Shown here: in pieces, positions 23,267 to 34,986 of the stretch
Layout of the letters: each line of letters starts with the position of its first letter
Numbering within the stretch: position 1 is the first letter of the stretch
Origin: Sclerotinia nivalis
Lineage: Eukaryota; Ascomycota; Leotiomycetes; Helotiales; Sclerotiniaceae
Reading direction: 5' to 3'
DNA length: 64,000 nt
Assembly: GCA_029531795.1 (NCBI GenBank)
Contig: JAPEIS010000013.1
Coordinates: forward strand, 124,001-188,000
Made by a program: the position numbers and the translations under genes
The notes under the pieces: generated by a model
What the model was told of the DNA's origin: nothing
The model's input: only the letters and a program-made list of their open reading frames with translations
The model's database searches: none

Positions 23267-24674
23267 TTAAGAACCCCATTTTTGCTCCAGCTCAAGCAAT
23301 GACTTTACGGTCCCCACAACGGATTCTTCTAAAGTCCTGTATTTCCAATCCTGACCTTTGGCTTGCCGGAAGATCTCCAAGCTTCTGGCGTTATTCAATG
23401 GGGTCGGATGTAAACCTTTTGGGAAAACTTGTTTTTCATCACCTCCTTTGGGCAACCTTGATTCCAATTCAGGGAAATTGTTCCGAATGGCATTCACAAC
23501 TAATTGTGGTGAAATAGGGCCGGAGTACATGATGTTACGTGTATTAGCCATAAGCGGAGAGTCAAGCGCAATAATGTGCAATAGGGCTACATCGCGAACA
23601 TCGACCTTTAGATTGATTAGTTTTATGAAAAGCAAGAAACATGCAGTATATATAGACGAGAAAGACCGAACTTACAAAATCCCAGAAAGGGAACACAGCA
23701 TCATCCACGTTCTTGTGAGTGCCATTAATGAATGCATAACAAGGGAACTCATTGGTTTCGTTGATGTTTTTGAGGCTAGGGACGGGCTGGAGCATAGGGC
23801 CAATAATGACATCGGGATTGATCACCACAAGTTCAAAAGCCGTCTTTTTTTCCTTAATAAAGGACCACTGTAATTAAGCTGTCAGCAACTATAGGAAAGA
23901 GAACTGAATAGACGTGGAAATGCGTTCTTCAGCTTGGGGGAAGGGCATTCTCACTGCCGCTAATTCGGCATTCTTCTTGCCAACGTTATATCCGAGGAGA
24001 GGGCTTTGAGATGATACTGCATCATGCTCAGTTGCCTAGAGGTAGCATTGGTCATGATGTTATTGTGAGGTGCATGGAGACGAACAGGATTCCAATCATC
24101 TTCTGTATAAGCCTTTCCTTCAGGAGCATTCAAATCTTCAAACGAATCAAGAACGGAAACAGCACTTCCAAGTAGCACGAAACGTTTGACCTGCTTGCCC
24201 CCTAGTTCATGAGTAGCCTTAAGAAGCTCCGTAGTGCTTCCAGGTACTTTAGACATTGGTGATAAAAGTGGGAGAATCGTATACTTACCCATGAACAGCA
24301 GGATCAATCAAGTCTTTTTTCACGTCCTTGACGGAAAACGTAACTGGAGACGCGGTATGAATAATGTAATCAAAGCCGCCTTTTTTTACTTGGTCTTTAA
24401 AAACATGGTCAAAGGCACCAGGTGTTGCGATCTCAGGGACAAACACAAATTCCACCTTTCCTTTCCATTCCGGGTGAAGTTCGAGAATTTGGTCAGCTTT
24501 TGGAGGGGACCTAACACTGGCAGTAGGCTTGTATCCGTTCTACAAAACCGTTAGAAACTCAACCAATGTAGATATATGCAAATGGAAGCGTACCTCAATT
24601 AAAAGGGAGAGGATATGAGAAGCTACGAAACCACTGGCTCCGATCAAAAGGACAGATTTTCCTTCAGCAGACAT
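23267..24674 (-). CDS. GRE2-like NADPH-dependent aldehyde/ketone reductase (extended SDR)
   Basis: Six exons (24674-24594, 24539-24289, 24236-24086, 24035-23955, 23867-23676, 23605-23267) give 364 residues without interruption. The N-terminal VLLIGASGFVASHI is the SDR nucleotide-binding motif, HTASPVTF follows the second strand, KRFVLLGSAVSVL holds the catalytic-serine region, GYNVGKKNAE contains the YxxxK pair, and INPDVIIGP follows. This is the layout of dihydroflavonol-reductase/GRE2-type cytosolic enzymes that reduce aldehydes and ketones. One acceptor (GGAAG before 24236) is chosen because it alone gives AVHGTTELL in frame. The natural substrate is unknown. Confidence 0.88.
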
Positions 24675-25534
24675 ATTGTATTTTGTAATTCAAACTTGTG
24701 TTGTAAGTTTAAGAAGAGGTCGGAAGAGAAGTGGGCATGATATATTCTCGTTCTTCAGGTTGATATGTTGACATTCCTCCAAAAGCATGCTTCAGTGAGG
24801 GTGAAATGGATTACCCCGCTTGGGTCAAGCGTAGTAGTAAAATTCGAAAGCGATAATGGATGAACCGGGCCGGAAACGATTGTAATAATTTTGCAATTGT
24901 TGATATGCTACCAGCGAATGAAATCGCATTCCATACATATGCTTTGAGGATTGTGTGAGATAATCATTCACTAATCAAAGCTGGATATTGCGTACATCTA
25001 GATCGACTTGGACGACAAGGCGAAAAGGAGCTGCACGTCGAGATGCATTCTACTTTATAGAAGCAAGTGATTATCTGTAGGTGCTTACTACTCAGGGACT
25101 TGATGTATGATATATGATATATGAAACGATCGAGACGATGGAGCCTCCCAGATTGAATCCACATAGTCGTCCTGCACGAAATAACACAGAAGTATATCTT
25201 CATTGCGATAATTCCATAAGAATCATTGCACAAGTATCGTTCGAAAATAACCCTTGACCTTGACCGCCTTTCTCACCACCCCCGCTCCTTTAATGCATTG
25301 CCCCACCAAAATCCACCAACACTCACTCGCTCCATCTATTTACCCAATTCATGCCACGAGTTTCATCGAGCAACTTTGTTCCTCTTAAGCTTCCCATATC
25401 TGTTCATTTCTGAGAGCTTCGATTTACAATTCTCATTACCTATCTATCGCTTTCAAAATACCCATCCCAATATCTCTCAACCTCATTTAACTTCTATCTT
25501 CATCAACTGATAAACCCAAATAACCTCATTCAAA
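24675..25534. other. Divergent promoter region, no gene seen
   Basis: Roughly 860 bases between the divergently transcribed reductase and glycolipid transfer genes. The part before 25535 is CT-rich (about 25255-25530), as is common for leaders of highly expressed fungal genes. Confidence 0.5.
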
Positions 25535-26407
25535 ATGGCAACTGTCAAGACAATTCCCCCTGGAGCAACCTTCATCGATACTCTCGATAAATCATTCGTC
25601 GATGTCCCCGTTAACAAGGAGAAGGACAATGCAATTGCCACCACCGAGTTTCTCCAAGCTGCCGATTCTCTCACGACTCTCTTTGGTACAATCCCTTCCG
25701 TCTGCCTCTCCGGAGAGTATTGAGTTAACCAATTGCAGATGTGATGGGATCCGTAGCATTCAACCCCGTTAAGAATGATATGGGTGGTAACATCAAGGTA
25801 CGATTCTCCCCAGCCGACTAAACACAAATGTGCTAAGAATCGGCAGAAACTCCGCGAGAGACAACTCGCCGCACCAGCAGAGTCAGAGACTCTTCAAGAA
25901 TTAGTCATTAATGAGCTCAAGACCAAGAAGCACACCGCTACAGAAGGTTTAGTCTGGTTGGTTCGGTATGTAATTCTCTACATTTCTACAAATCATATTA
26001 TATCCCCTAATCATCCACCCACACAATTATAAAAATGACGAAAAACCCATTTCCCATGGGAATCACCACTCCATCCCTCAAAAGCGAAAGCTAACGCTCC
26101 ATGTCCCCACAGTGGTCTAGACTTCACTTGCATTGCCCTCTCGCAGAACCTTGCCGCCCCCTCAGACGAACTCTCCGTATCCTTCCGTAATGCCTACGGC
26201 GAGACTCTCAAACCCCACCACTCCTTCATGGTAAAGCCCATATTCAGCGCCGCCATGTCCGCCTGCCCATACCGAAAAGATTTCTACGTTAAGCTTGGAG
26301 ATGACAACTCCAAGGTTGAGGCTGCTTTGAGAGTTTGGTTGGGTGCTTTAGAGAATTTGATTGCTATCTTGAAGGGATTCTTGGACAGAAAGGAAGCCAA
26401 GTGGTAG
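25535..26407 (+). CDS. Glycolipid transfer protein, HET-C2 type
   Basis: Four exons (25535-25685, 25739-25797, 25847-25965, 26113-26407) give 207 residues, the usual GLTP length. The sugar-headgroup site is complete: D64, N68 and K71 in NDMGGNIKK, W107 in EGLVWLVR, and a histidine in LKPHHSFMV, with the spacing of the known Asp-Asn-Lys-Trp-His recognition centre. GLTPs move glycosphingolipids between membranes in the cytosol. In Podospora the same protein type is encoded by het-c, a vegetative-incompatibility gene, so this copy may have such a role, but that cannot be shown here. The gene is intact. Confidence 0.93.
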
Positions 26408-26609
26408 ATTAGGAGAGATATCAGAATTAAGCGGCAACAGGACGCGGATTTTGGCATGAGTGAGCGAGCAAGCGACTAAATTTTTGGACGACTCGATATG
26501 ATGATAGAGCGTTTACATTTTGGGAGAATAGCAAAGATTCCAGGGAAGAGAATATGAGCTGTGTAGGCATGACAGAAACAATGCAAAGATAACTAGAGAA
26601 GTTTTTATT

Positions 26610-26846
26610 TCATAACTGCATGCTAATCTTCACTTCATGATCCCTTCGAGGGATTGCCTTTTCCATTATTGCCCATACGCTTGCCACGTCTTGAAATGGA
26701 GTAAAAATCCTATCGGTCATTTGCCTGTCCCTTTTCGCAAAACCTCCGAGTTCCATTACCATCTCATGCTTCAAGGTCGCACCGAGTTTCTTGACTGCTG
26801 ATATATCCAGTGTCTTACTATTATGTTGATCTTTATCAAATACCAT
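26610..26846 (-). CDS. Possible small ORF or missed 3' exon, unrecognised
   Basis: A 78-codon minus-strand frame (MVFDKDQHNSKTLDI...GGFAKRDRQMTDRIFTPF) lies just downstream of the 2EXR gene. It looks protein-like and hydrophilic, but no in-phase splice join to that gene is evident because the larger gene has its own stop first. It could be an eroded 3' exon or chance. Confidence 0.22.
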   Translation of the reverse strand: MVFDKDQHNSKTLDISAVKKLGATLKHEMVMELGGFAKRDRQMTDRIFTPFQDVASVWAIMEKAIPRRDHEVKISMQL

Positions 26847-26980
26847 GTGAGAATTGTCCTGTTGTAAAACCCTTTTGGTTCGAATGTCTACCCATCACGA
26901 TGATCCCTACTTCTATGATAGCATCCAGCCATTTTGTGAAAGCAACGCTGGATAATTGAGTCCAACTCACCAACCACCCT

Positions 26981-28045
26981 TTATCTTCCTCTTCTGAGTA
27001 TTCTTCTGCGCGCAGCCCTCAGTAACTGGCAACCTCCCACGTAGGAATAAACCAAGTCTTGTTTTAAACCCACGTAGAACCTATCTCTCTTAACTTTGCA
27101 CATCATCAATTCCGGTTTCCTACTGTCTTCCGCATGTCCCTGTTGATTCTTATCCTCTTCCACTTCGGTGATAGTAACGCTTCCCGCCAGGTTTGTGGCT
27201 GAACTCGCACCTGTACCGCTGCTGGCGAACCCAAAATCTTTGTCAAAATAAACACCAATCTCGTCACTTCCCTCCACATCATCCAAACCTACAGTTACCA
27301 ACTCGGTCGCATGTCCTGGTCTCAAACTTGCTCTTAATCTTCTTCTAGCACTATTTTTACTGTCAACCGCAATACTCAATTTTTCTAGGTCCGGGAATAA
27401 TTCTCGAATCCTATGTTGTGGCGTTGGTAGGTCGCTCGCCACCACTGCTACAAATCGCATGTGTAAACTGTCCAATGCTACATTCTTCCATCCTTTCATT
27501 GGCGCAATTGATTTCGGTGTTTCATCGAGTAGGAACCATCTCACATCGAGAAATATTGACGCCACACAATTTAGGAATAAAGTATCGATGGTAGGATTGA
27601 AGTAGAATGGTGTGATTCCAGCAACGGCTTCGCGAGGTTCCGCCACGGGCGGCGGATCATAGGCCATTAGACTGTAGTGGGCCAAAGCCACCTCTCTTGA
27701 TTCCCGACATGTGTGCAAAAGTGTAGGAATTCGTCGACGGTTGGATCGAAGTTTGGTTTTGAAGTTATAAGGTGAGCTGGTCGGACAGCTGGGGTATAAT
27801 TCGTGAACGAGTGGATCGGGTAAAGCCTGCTTCCAGATCAAGAGTCGAAGTTCAGTGGGTAGGTTAGAGAAGACCAAAAATCGGCGGGTGAATTTTGCTG
27901 TAATAGTGGTAGATAATTTATTGAATGCTTTGTTTTTCTTTCTTGGAAGAGCATTTGAAGGAGTTGAAAGATGGTTGGATGCATTATCGCTTCCATTTGC
28001 TACTGCTGAATCTGAAATACTATTCTTGGATATCGTGGTTGTCAT
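26981..28045 (-). CDS. 2EXR-domain protein
   Basis: A single 354-residue exon. After a basic, Ser/Asn-rich N-terminus comes FSNLPTELRLLIWKQALPDP, then LLHTCRESREVALAHY and FYFNPTIDTLFLN, the diagnostic order of the fungal 2EXR domain (an F-box-like fold of unknown role). A low-complexity Ser/Gly/Glu linker and a basic tail (RAARRRILRRGR) follow. These genes are abundant in plant-associated ascomycetes and none has a firmly established biochemical role. No splice site is needed. Confidence 0.85.
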   Translation of the reverse strand: MTTTISKNSISDSAVANGSDNASNHLSTPSNALPRKKNKAFNKLSTTITAKFTRRFLVFSNLPTELRLLIWKQALPDPLVHELYPSCPTSSPYNFKTKLRSNRRRIPTLLHTCRESREVALAHYSLMAYDPPPVAEPREAVAGITPFYFNPTIDTLFLNCVASIFLDVRWFLLDETPKSIAPMKGWKNVALDSLHMRFVAVVASDLPTPQHRIRELFPDLEKLSIAVDSKNSARRRLRASLRPGHATELVTVGLDDVEGSDEIGVYFDKDFGFASSGTGASSATNLAGSVTITEVEEDKNQQGHAEDSRKPELMMCKVKRDRFYVGLKQDLVYSYVGGCQLLRAARRRILRRGR

Positions 28046-29018
28046 GGTTGGTAATAGGCTTGATGTAGGTAGATATGTGGTTCCAATGTTGATGAGGATA
28101 TCAAAACGTCAAGCAGATCGTAATGCCGGTACCGGATATCGGATATTGGATGTCAAAAAATATCAAATATTGATTCTGAGGTGATTTAACAACCACTGAC
28201 TCGTGATAGTTGGTAATGTATGTGATGGAAGGCAAAAACAACATCAATGCCGAGAGTGAATAAGGTCCGAGGTGGTAGATAGTGTGAACAACTTTTTAAA
28301 TACGAAGAAGGGTGGTGAATTAAAGTAATAAATGAATATCAACCAATACTGCAATGAAGTCGATTGGTATTTGGAGAAATTAAGTACTGAAGAAACATTT
28401 GCAAGGCTAATAAGAACATGAAACAATACAAGTACTCCGTAAAAAGTGAAAGAAAATGCTTTTCAAGTGATATCTTTGATTGATTATGGTTTTGAGAAGA
28501 GAGGAGAAATGAAGCGGGGAGTTGCACGCAACACAAACAAGGCTGAGCGTTAGGTTATTAGTCAGGGAGTACCTAGTAGTGAAGAGACCGACGGTAAGTA
28601 ATAAGTCTTACTTCAGAAAATGTTTTGAATTGACCATATATAACCTTACCTAGTATGAAGATTATATGATCACATACTAATTAATAAGTATTTAATACTG
28701 TAAGATCTTATATACTTTTGAAGTCATCCTTTTTATGATTCATTGAAGCCTTTTATATTTTCATCACCTCAACCCACGCATACTAGAGTAGTTATCTTGA
28801 ACCAGTCTCTTATCGTCTCTCCTTTGTGACTCAAATCGTCCCATACGAAACAATTTTATACACATCAATCTCTCAGCACCGATTTATTAGATTGGCTGAT
28901 TATTGACTCGATTGGGCCTTCTTTGCTTCGTGTCATCCGTGTTCCGTTGCTATTGCCGTTAACTCCATATCTCAGCATTTAAGTCTCTCCGCAGCAATTT
29001 GGATTAATTAATCTGACA
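28046..29018. other. Intergenic, no gene seen
   Basis: AT-rich, about 970 bases, with only short open frames on both strands. Confidence 0.5.
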
Positions 29019-30676
29019 TCACATGTCTTGTATCATTCTTCTTATCATACCGCAAAAACTCTCGAAAAGCACACTATCGTGACCTTTCAACCACCGAACA
29101 ATAACTTTACTTCCTTCAGATTTTGCGTCAAGCGTCTCCAAGGAGATCTTGAAACCAAAGGACATATCTTTAGGCAAAAGTTCGGAGTTAGCAGTTGGCT
29201 TTCCGTCATTAGTATCACTTCTGCGTCTTCGTGACGCTCGAGACCAAACAGCCTTGTCACAGAAGCCTATACCTGCGAAGAGTTTCGATTCCCAGTTCCA
29301 TATCGGAATAAGTCCCGATAACGTGCTGTGTAGACGTGTAGCAATGGTGGCTTTATCATGCGCATTAATCTAGAGACCACTTAACATTCAAAATACCCAA
29401 GGTCAAATCCATGGACAACTGAGACCTACCGTAATCGTCTGCTCTGCTGGGAATGGCAGTAAACTCTTTTGTAAACTTCCACATCCACGAGATACTATCA
29501 TACTCGGTCTTTTATCATCAAAACTCCATGCAACCGCCCACCTTCTCGTTTTACTGCCTTGTACAAACTCCGTTACGGCATAGTTATCGACTTCATTTTC
29601 CTTCAGCTGCTCAATGACTTTGGACAGACTGGAGAATTTTCCTAGCATTGAAGTATACCACTGAACCCTATTTCGCACTTGTAAGGATTCATCGATCATC
29701 CTTGAGACAAAAGATACTTCACCACCTTCGCAGACCATTTCCGTTTCGGAGCCAGTACAGGCCGTAAATGGGGAACGTTGTTTGAGGGACGCAGAAAAAA
29801 TTAGGTCTTGAGCTGAAGTATAAAATGGCGGATTGCAAAGAGTAAAGTCTAAACTTGGACTTATTAACAAAATACCATTTCTTTTATGGGAAAAGGAATA
29901 AGTACCTGTGGCAGCCTATCTCATCGAGAGGTATCAGTGGCTTCTGTGGTTTGGTCTGGATCAGCTGAATCCGATTTTGCAGCCCATTAATTTGAACATT
30001 TGTTTTAGCGAAAGTAATGCTCCTATCGTCAATATCTGAGACAATTTAATAGCCATCTTCAATGCCGGAATAAGGGCGCAAACCTGTTCCGGTGAATCTC
30101 CATAGAGGGCGTTGAGCACAACCCAAAAGTGGATATATACAACTTGCTCCTGTGCCAATGTCCAGCCCATGAATTTGTCGATCGGGATTGTAGGAATCCG
30201 TATACATATCACTTGATGTATCAACAAGATCTTGCAGCCAAAGTATGTAATTCAATCGATTAGGTACCTTATATCATTCAGCTTGGACCAATGAATGATA
30301 TATATAAGAATTAGACATGATTGGAGACCAGAGTAGACTTACTGGTGGACAGAGTCGGTCATCTGGAAGCGTTAACTTCAGACGGAAGTCTCGCTTTAAT
30401 AGGGATTTTGTGAGCTGCTGGACCGATTTAGGATCGCTAAAATCCAATTGACCATTTGACTTCAAGCTGGAAAAGGTTCAGCTGGTGCAAAATGAGGATG
30501 TAACAAATTGATGATATAATGAAAGATCTTTGAATTAATTGCTCACAGGTAAATGCCAAGACCGAGGACAAAATTTCCAATTGATTGGGGACCTACAATT
30601 TGCCAAAATCTGGGTCTTCTCTTCCTAGAGCTGCGAAGTCAATATTCTCCTTGTAGATATTTGTAGTCGCCGACAT
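29019..30676 (-). CDS. METTL16/RlmF-type m6A RNA methyltransferase
   Basis: Six exons (30676-30597, 30466-30343, 30267-30084, 30035-29906, 29859-29430, 29369-29019) give 432 residues. The protein starts with NIYKENIDFAALGREDPDFGK, then LDFSDPKSVQQLTKSLLKRDF and LCPPVPNRLNYI, all typical of the METTL16 N-terminal region. The AdoMet loop is GLDIGTGASCIYPLLG, and the catalytic NPPF tetrapeptide is present in LCNPPFY. METTL16-type enzymes methylate adenosine in U6 snRNA. The last exon adds about 115 residues with a basic patch (SRASRRRRSD), which may bind RNA. The gene is intact; one intron is only 46 nt. Confidence 0.92.
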
Positions 30677-30987
30677 CTTTGGATTTTATCAATGCAAAAT
30701 GAGCCAGCGATGATAAGGTAACTATCGAGGCCGTGGAATTGTGGTTTAACACCAAGTCTCGAGATACTTTTGTTGAGACTGAATGAATATCTACTGGATA
30801 TGATTAGTAAGCAAAGGTAAAAAGGCGGGGCATGGAGGGGAATAGAGGGGTAGCTTTTGGGAATAACTTCACATGGTTTATCGTCATAATTTTTGGAATC
30901 ATAAGCTGTATTTTTCATAAAAGCAACTACCTAGCATCAAATAGCAGTACTTCAGGAGTGTCATTAGTCATAATTTCTCATAAATCA

Positions 30988-31921
30988 TCACAATTTGTCA
31001 TCATCTCCAGACTTCTGCTTCTTTGCAGCATGTCCTTCATCCTCAATCGGTTCCTTGGTTGGAACTTCCGGAAGCTCAACCTTGCTCGCCTCTCCATCAT
31101 CCTTGGCAGTATCAGTACCCTTCTCCAACACAGCTCCATTCTCAGCAGATTCAACCTCATCGACTTCCTCCCATTCCTCTTCGGCATCAGGTTCTGTTGA
31201 GGGGAAGATACGTCTATGAATTATTGTTAGTTGAACTTATTGCATTGGAAGAAAAAGGATCTACTCACGGAATCCATTTGTTATAAGCGGCAACATCCTT
31301 AGCAACGAAGGTGCAAAAAATAATCTTCTCCATCTTCGAGCCCTTCTCGCTTTCGAGAAATTTCCTAACAGTCATAAGAGCGACAGGAGCAGCTTCATCA
31401 CTAGGATAATCATAAACTCCAGTGCTTAAGGCGCTGAAAGCGATAGTCTTGCAGTCATTCTCAACGGCTAGATTCAGACTTGTCTTGTAGCATCCTTCGA
31501 GTTTTTCCTCAGAAACATCCGACTTATAACTGTCGTAGACCGGTCCGACGGCATGGATGACTTTCTTACAAGGAAGTTCATAGGCATCAGTAATCTTGGC
31601 TGATCCAGTCCTACAACCATTCAAAGTTCGACACTCCCTCAACAAGTCTAGTCCAGCAGCACGATGAATAGCTCCGTCAACACCTCCTCCACCAAGTAAA
31701 GAATTGTTGGCGGCATTAACAATTGCGTCAACTTCGAGGTGGGTAATGTCACCACGAATCAAGCCGATGCGATCATTGAAAGATTGATTTGGAGTTGCAG
31801 TGAATTCATCTGTAGTATCTGCTTTGTAGGGAGTCAACTTCTTCAAGTGATAGAGAAGTGATGCAGTTGGGATCTCGGCAGCTGGTATAATAGACATGAC
31901 GTTTTTGATACTTGACATCAA
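30988..31921 (-). CDS. Macrodomain protein (MACROD-like ADP-ribosyl hydrolase)
   Basis: Exons 31921-31269 and 31213-30988 give 292 residues. The macrodomain is complete: LIRGDITHLEVDAIVNAANNS, then GGGGVDGAIHRAAG (the ADP-ribose-binding and catalytic loop of MacroD-type proteins), VIHAVGP, and the second phosphate loop ALSTGVYDYP. Such enzymes remove mono-ADP-ribose from acidic residues or deacetylate O-acetyl-ADP-ribose. The second exon encodes a strongly acidic, probably disordered tail ending in KKQKSGDDDKL, which has a possible short nuclear-localisation patch. An ATG at codon 2 is an equally good start. Confidence 0.93.
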
Positions 31922-32349
31922 TATAATTATGTAGATCTAAGTTTTAGTTTGAGTAGGTAGATAGATACCTAGTAGTTCTTGAAAAGTAACGGAACAAAAA
32001 TAACATGAACTTAAGGCTACAATACAATTAAATAGGTACGTAATAGAAGGCTACGGGGTAACTATCATGCACGGACCTCGTGCCTTGCTCAGCCACAGTA
32101 CAAACCCCTGATTAGGTGTCGGGATGTCGGTGCTTATTAGTTTTACCTTAGCCTTGTCTCAATTTCAGCCCTTCAAACAATTTTGACTCATCCCCACTTC
32201 ATTGACCCCTCCATATCAGCTTCTCCAACAAAACGATAAGAGGAAAATCTCACTCGATTCTAAAATACCTGGACTTCGAGGAACTCATAGATTGTCAAGA
32301 GCATCAAACTATACCATAATTGTAGAACTATCTTATCTTATCATTCAAT
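31922..32349. promoter_or_regulatory. Divergent promoter region between macrodomain and GlnRS genes
   Basis: About 430 bases separate two divergently transcribed genes. The side facing GlnRS has a pyrimidine-rich stretch (about 32150-32230), as is common before fungal transcription starts. No specific factor site is claimed. Confidence 0.4.
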
Positions 32350-34318
32350 ATGGCGGACGCAATTACCGAAGGAACGGCTAAGCTCCAGCTTGATGAGGAG
32401 ACAGGGGAGATGGTCTCGAAGGCCGAATTGAAGAAAAGATTGGCAAAACGTGCGAAGAAAGCAGCACAAGCAAAAGCGAAATCAGAGGCACCACCTAAAG
32501 AAGCTGCTGCACCTAAGCCTAAGAAAGCCGAAGAGACCAAAGCAGCAGAGCCGTCAAATGTATTCGCCCAGGGATTTCTCTCAGAAGTGTACAAAGAGCG
32601 TCCCGTGAAACCAGTCTTCACTCGATTTCCACCAGAACCTAATGGATACTTACATATTGGTCATGCCAAAGCTATTGCGGTCAATTTCGGATTTGCTAAA
32701 TATCATGGCGGCCAATGCTACTTGAGATTCGATGATACCAATCCTGAAGCAGAAGAAGAGAAATATTTCACAGCGATAAAGGAAATGGTTTCATGGTTGG
32801 GCTTCACACCTTACAAGATCACTCACTCAAGTGATAATTTCGATAAGCTCTACGAGAAAGCAGAGGAACTCACCAACTTAGGAGGAGCCTATGTCTGCCA
32901 TTGTGGTGGTAAGAAATTGTACGCATGCATTTAATACCGACAAACACTAACGTATTCTAGATGCTGAAATCAAGGCTCAACGAGGAGGTGAGGCACGAGG
33001 TCCGAGATTCAGATGCGAGCATGCGAACCAATCCATCGAAGAAAATCTGAGAAAATTCAGAGCTATGCGAGATGGCGAGTATAAACCTAGGGAGGCATTC
33101 TTGCGCATGAAGCAGAACATCGAAGATGGGAACCCTCAGATGTGGGATCTGGCAGCATACCGCGTGTTGGATGCCAAACATCATTTAACAGGAGACAAGT
33201 GGAAGATTTACCCAACATACGACTTTACTCATTGTCTTTGCGATAGTTTTGAGAACATCACACATTCACTTTGCACGACCGAGTTTATTCTATCAAGAGT
33301 ATCATACGAATGGTTGAATAGTACTCTGAAAGTATACGAACCGATGCAGAGAGAATATGGTCGATTAAGTATTACGGGTACTGTCCTTTCAAAGCGAAAG
33401 CTCAAGAAACTTGTAGACGAGAAATATGTTAGGGGTTGGGATGACCCGAGATTATACACCTTGATCGGAATTAAAAGACGCGGTGTCCCTCCTGGAGCTA
33501 TTCTTGAGTTCATCAACGAACTTGGAGTAACGACAGCTCCTACCAATATTCAACTCGCTCGTTTCGATCAAAGTGTTCGTAAGTACTTGGAGCTCACAGT
33601 TCCCAGACTTATGTTAGTTCTCGATCCTGTACCTGTCGTCATCGAGGATGCCGAAGAGTTGGAGCTTGACATTCCGTTTTCATCTAAAGTACCTGCAATG
33701 GGCAGCCACAAGGTCAAGTTGACTAAAACTGTTTATATTGAGAGGAGTGATTTCAGAGAAGTCGATAGCAGAGATTACTTCCGTCTCGCTCCTGGAAAAT
33801 CCGTCGGCTTACTCCACATCCCATATCCCATCAAGGCAATCTCATTCTCCAAAGATGGAGACAAGGTCACAGAAATTCGAGCTGTCTACGACAAGGAAGG
33901 CAAGAAGCCGAAGACTTATATTCATTGGGTTGCTGAGGGCTCAAAGAATGTGGAAGTCAGAATATTCAATTCTCTTTTCAAGAGTGAAAAGCCCGACGAC
34001 GCTGAAGGTGGCTTTTTAAATGATATCAACCCTGATAGCGAGGAAATTTGGCCTAACGCTCTTATTGAGTCTGGATTTGATGAGGTACGAAGACGAGCTC
34101 CATGGCCAGAAGCTGCTGGAGAATCAGAGCTCGGAAAGGGAGGTCCTGAATCTGTCAGATTCCAAGCCATGCGTGTAGCATATATGGTAAGCTACCCGAT
34201 GTATGTTCATGTTTTGGAAGTTCATCTAACAATCTTTTAGGCAATGGACTCGGACTCAACGGATGACAAGATCGTACTGAACCGTATTGTCAGCTTGAAG
34301 GAGGATTCTGGAAAATAG
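32350..34318 (+). CDS. GLN4: Cytosolic glutaminyl-tRNA synthetase
   Basis: Three exons (32350-32908, 32961-34186, 34241-34318) give 620 residues. A Lys/Ala-rich appended N-terminus (about residues 1-75) precedes the class I catalytic core with the HIGH motif in [22 protein letters not shown], and the KMSKS-equivalent VLSKRKL. The anticodon-binding beta-barrels follow ([27 protein letters not shown]). It charges tRNA-Gln with glutamine. The N-terminal extension replaces the longer yeast N-domain and is normal for filamentous fungi. The last exon is only 26 codons. Symbol is by analogy to yeast. Confidence 0.95.
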
Positions 34319-34986
34319 GGGTGATTATGCGAGGAGACAGAAATAACATCAATTGAGAATTACATGGGATACCAGAAATGAATTATTCGTTGCATAGCAA
34401 GTTACGTATCATGTTAAATATCCTAGCGTTACAGATGGAGTTAAGTGAATTAAATGAGATGAATGATTTTCCCTGACTTCTTGCCTCAAAAAGTATCTTA
34501 ACAGTTGCTGTATCAAAAAGTGAGTTGAAGCTATTCCAAGAACATCACTTCAACAGCCTTATTGGGAGAAGCGGTCGAACTTTTTCCCGGAGAAAGAAGT
34601 TTTGTTGCACGTCTGAAAAGACTAAGGGTCGTATTTATTTTTTCTTTTCCAATTGACAAGAATTGCGAATTTTGCGAGCCCCGCGACGGCGCATTCGATG
34701 GAATTCGACAGGACTGTTGACTTTTTCACTCATTATGCATGTTTGTATCGATGATCGATCAGAAATAAAAGACGGGAACATGTTTTGATAAATCATTTAT
34801 TCTTTTCTACTATGGTATATTCTGTACAATGCAAGTGCTAATGCGAATGCCCCTGTTGCGTGGTAAGAAATCCGAAACCTCCTGCTTGATGATCATTCAT
34901 AACTTTCCTCCTGTTAACGCCTTATACAGAAATACAAATCTCTTATACAAATATAATCTCGCCATTTATATATTCAAATCCTTTCT
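34319..34986. other. Convergent 3' region, no gene seen
   Basis: The GlnRS gene and the minus-strand MFS gene converge on about 670 bases with no coding structure. Confidence 0.5.

Noticed and set aside
30832..31286. Plus-strand frames over 30.8-31.3 kb
   Set aside because: They are shadows of the acidic tail exon of the macrodomain gene; Ser/Pro-rich composition is the antisense of Glu/Lys codons.
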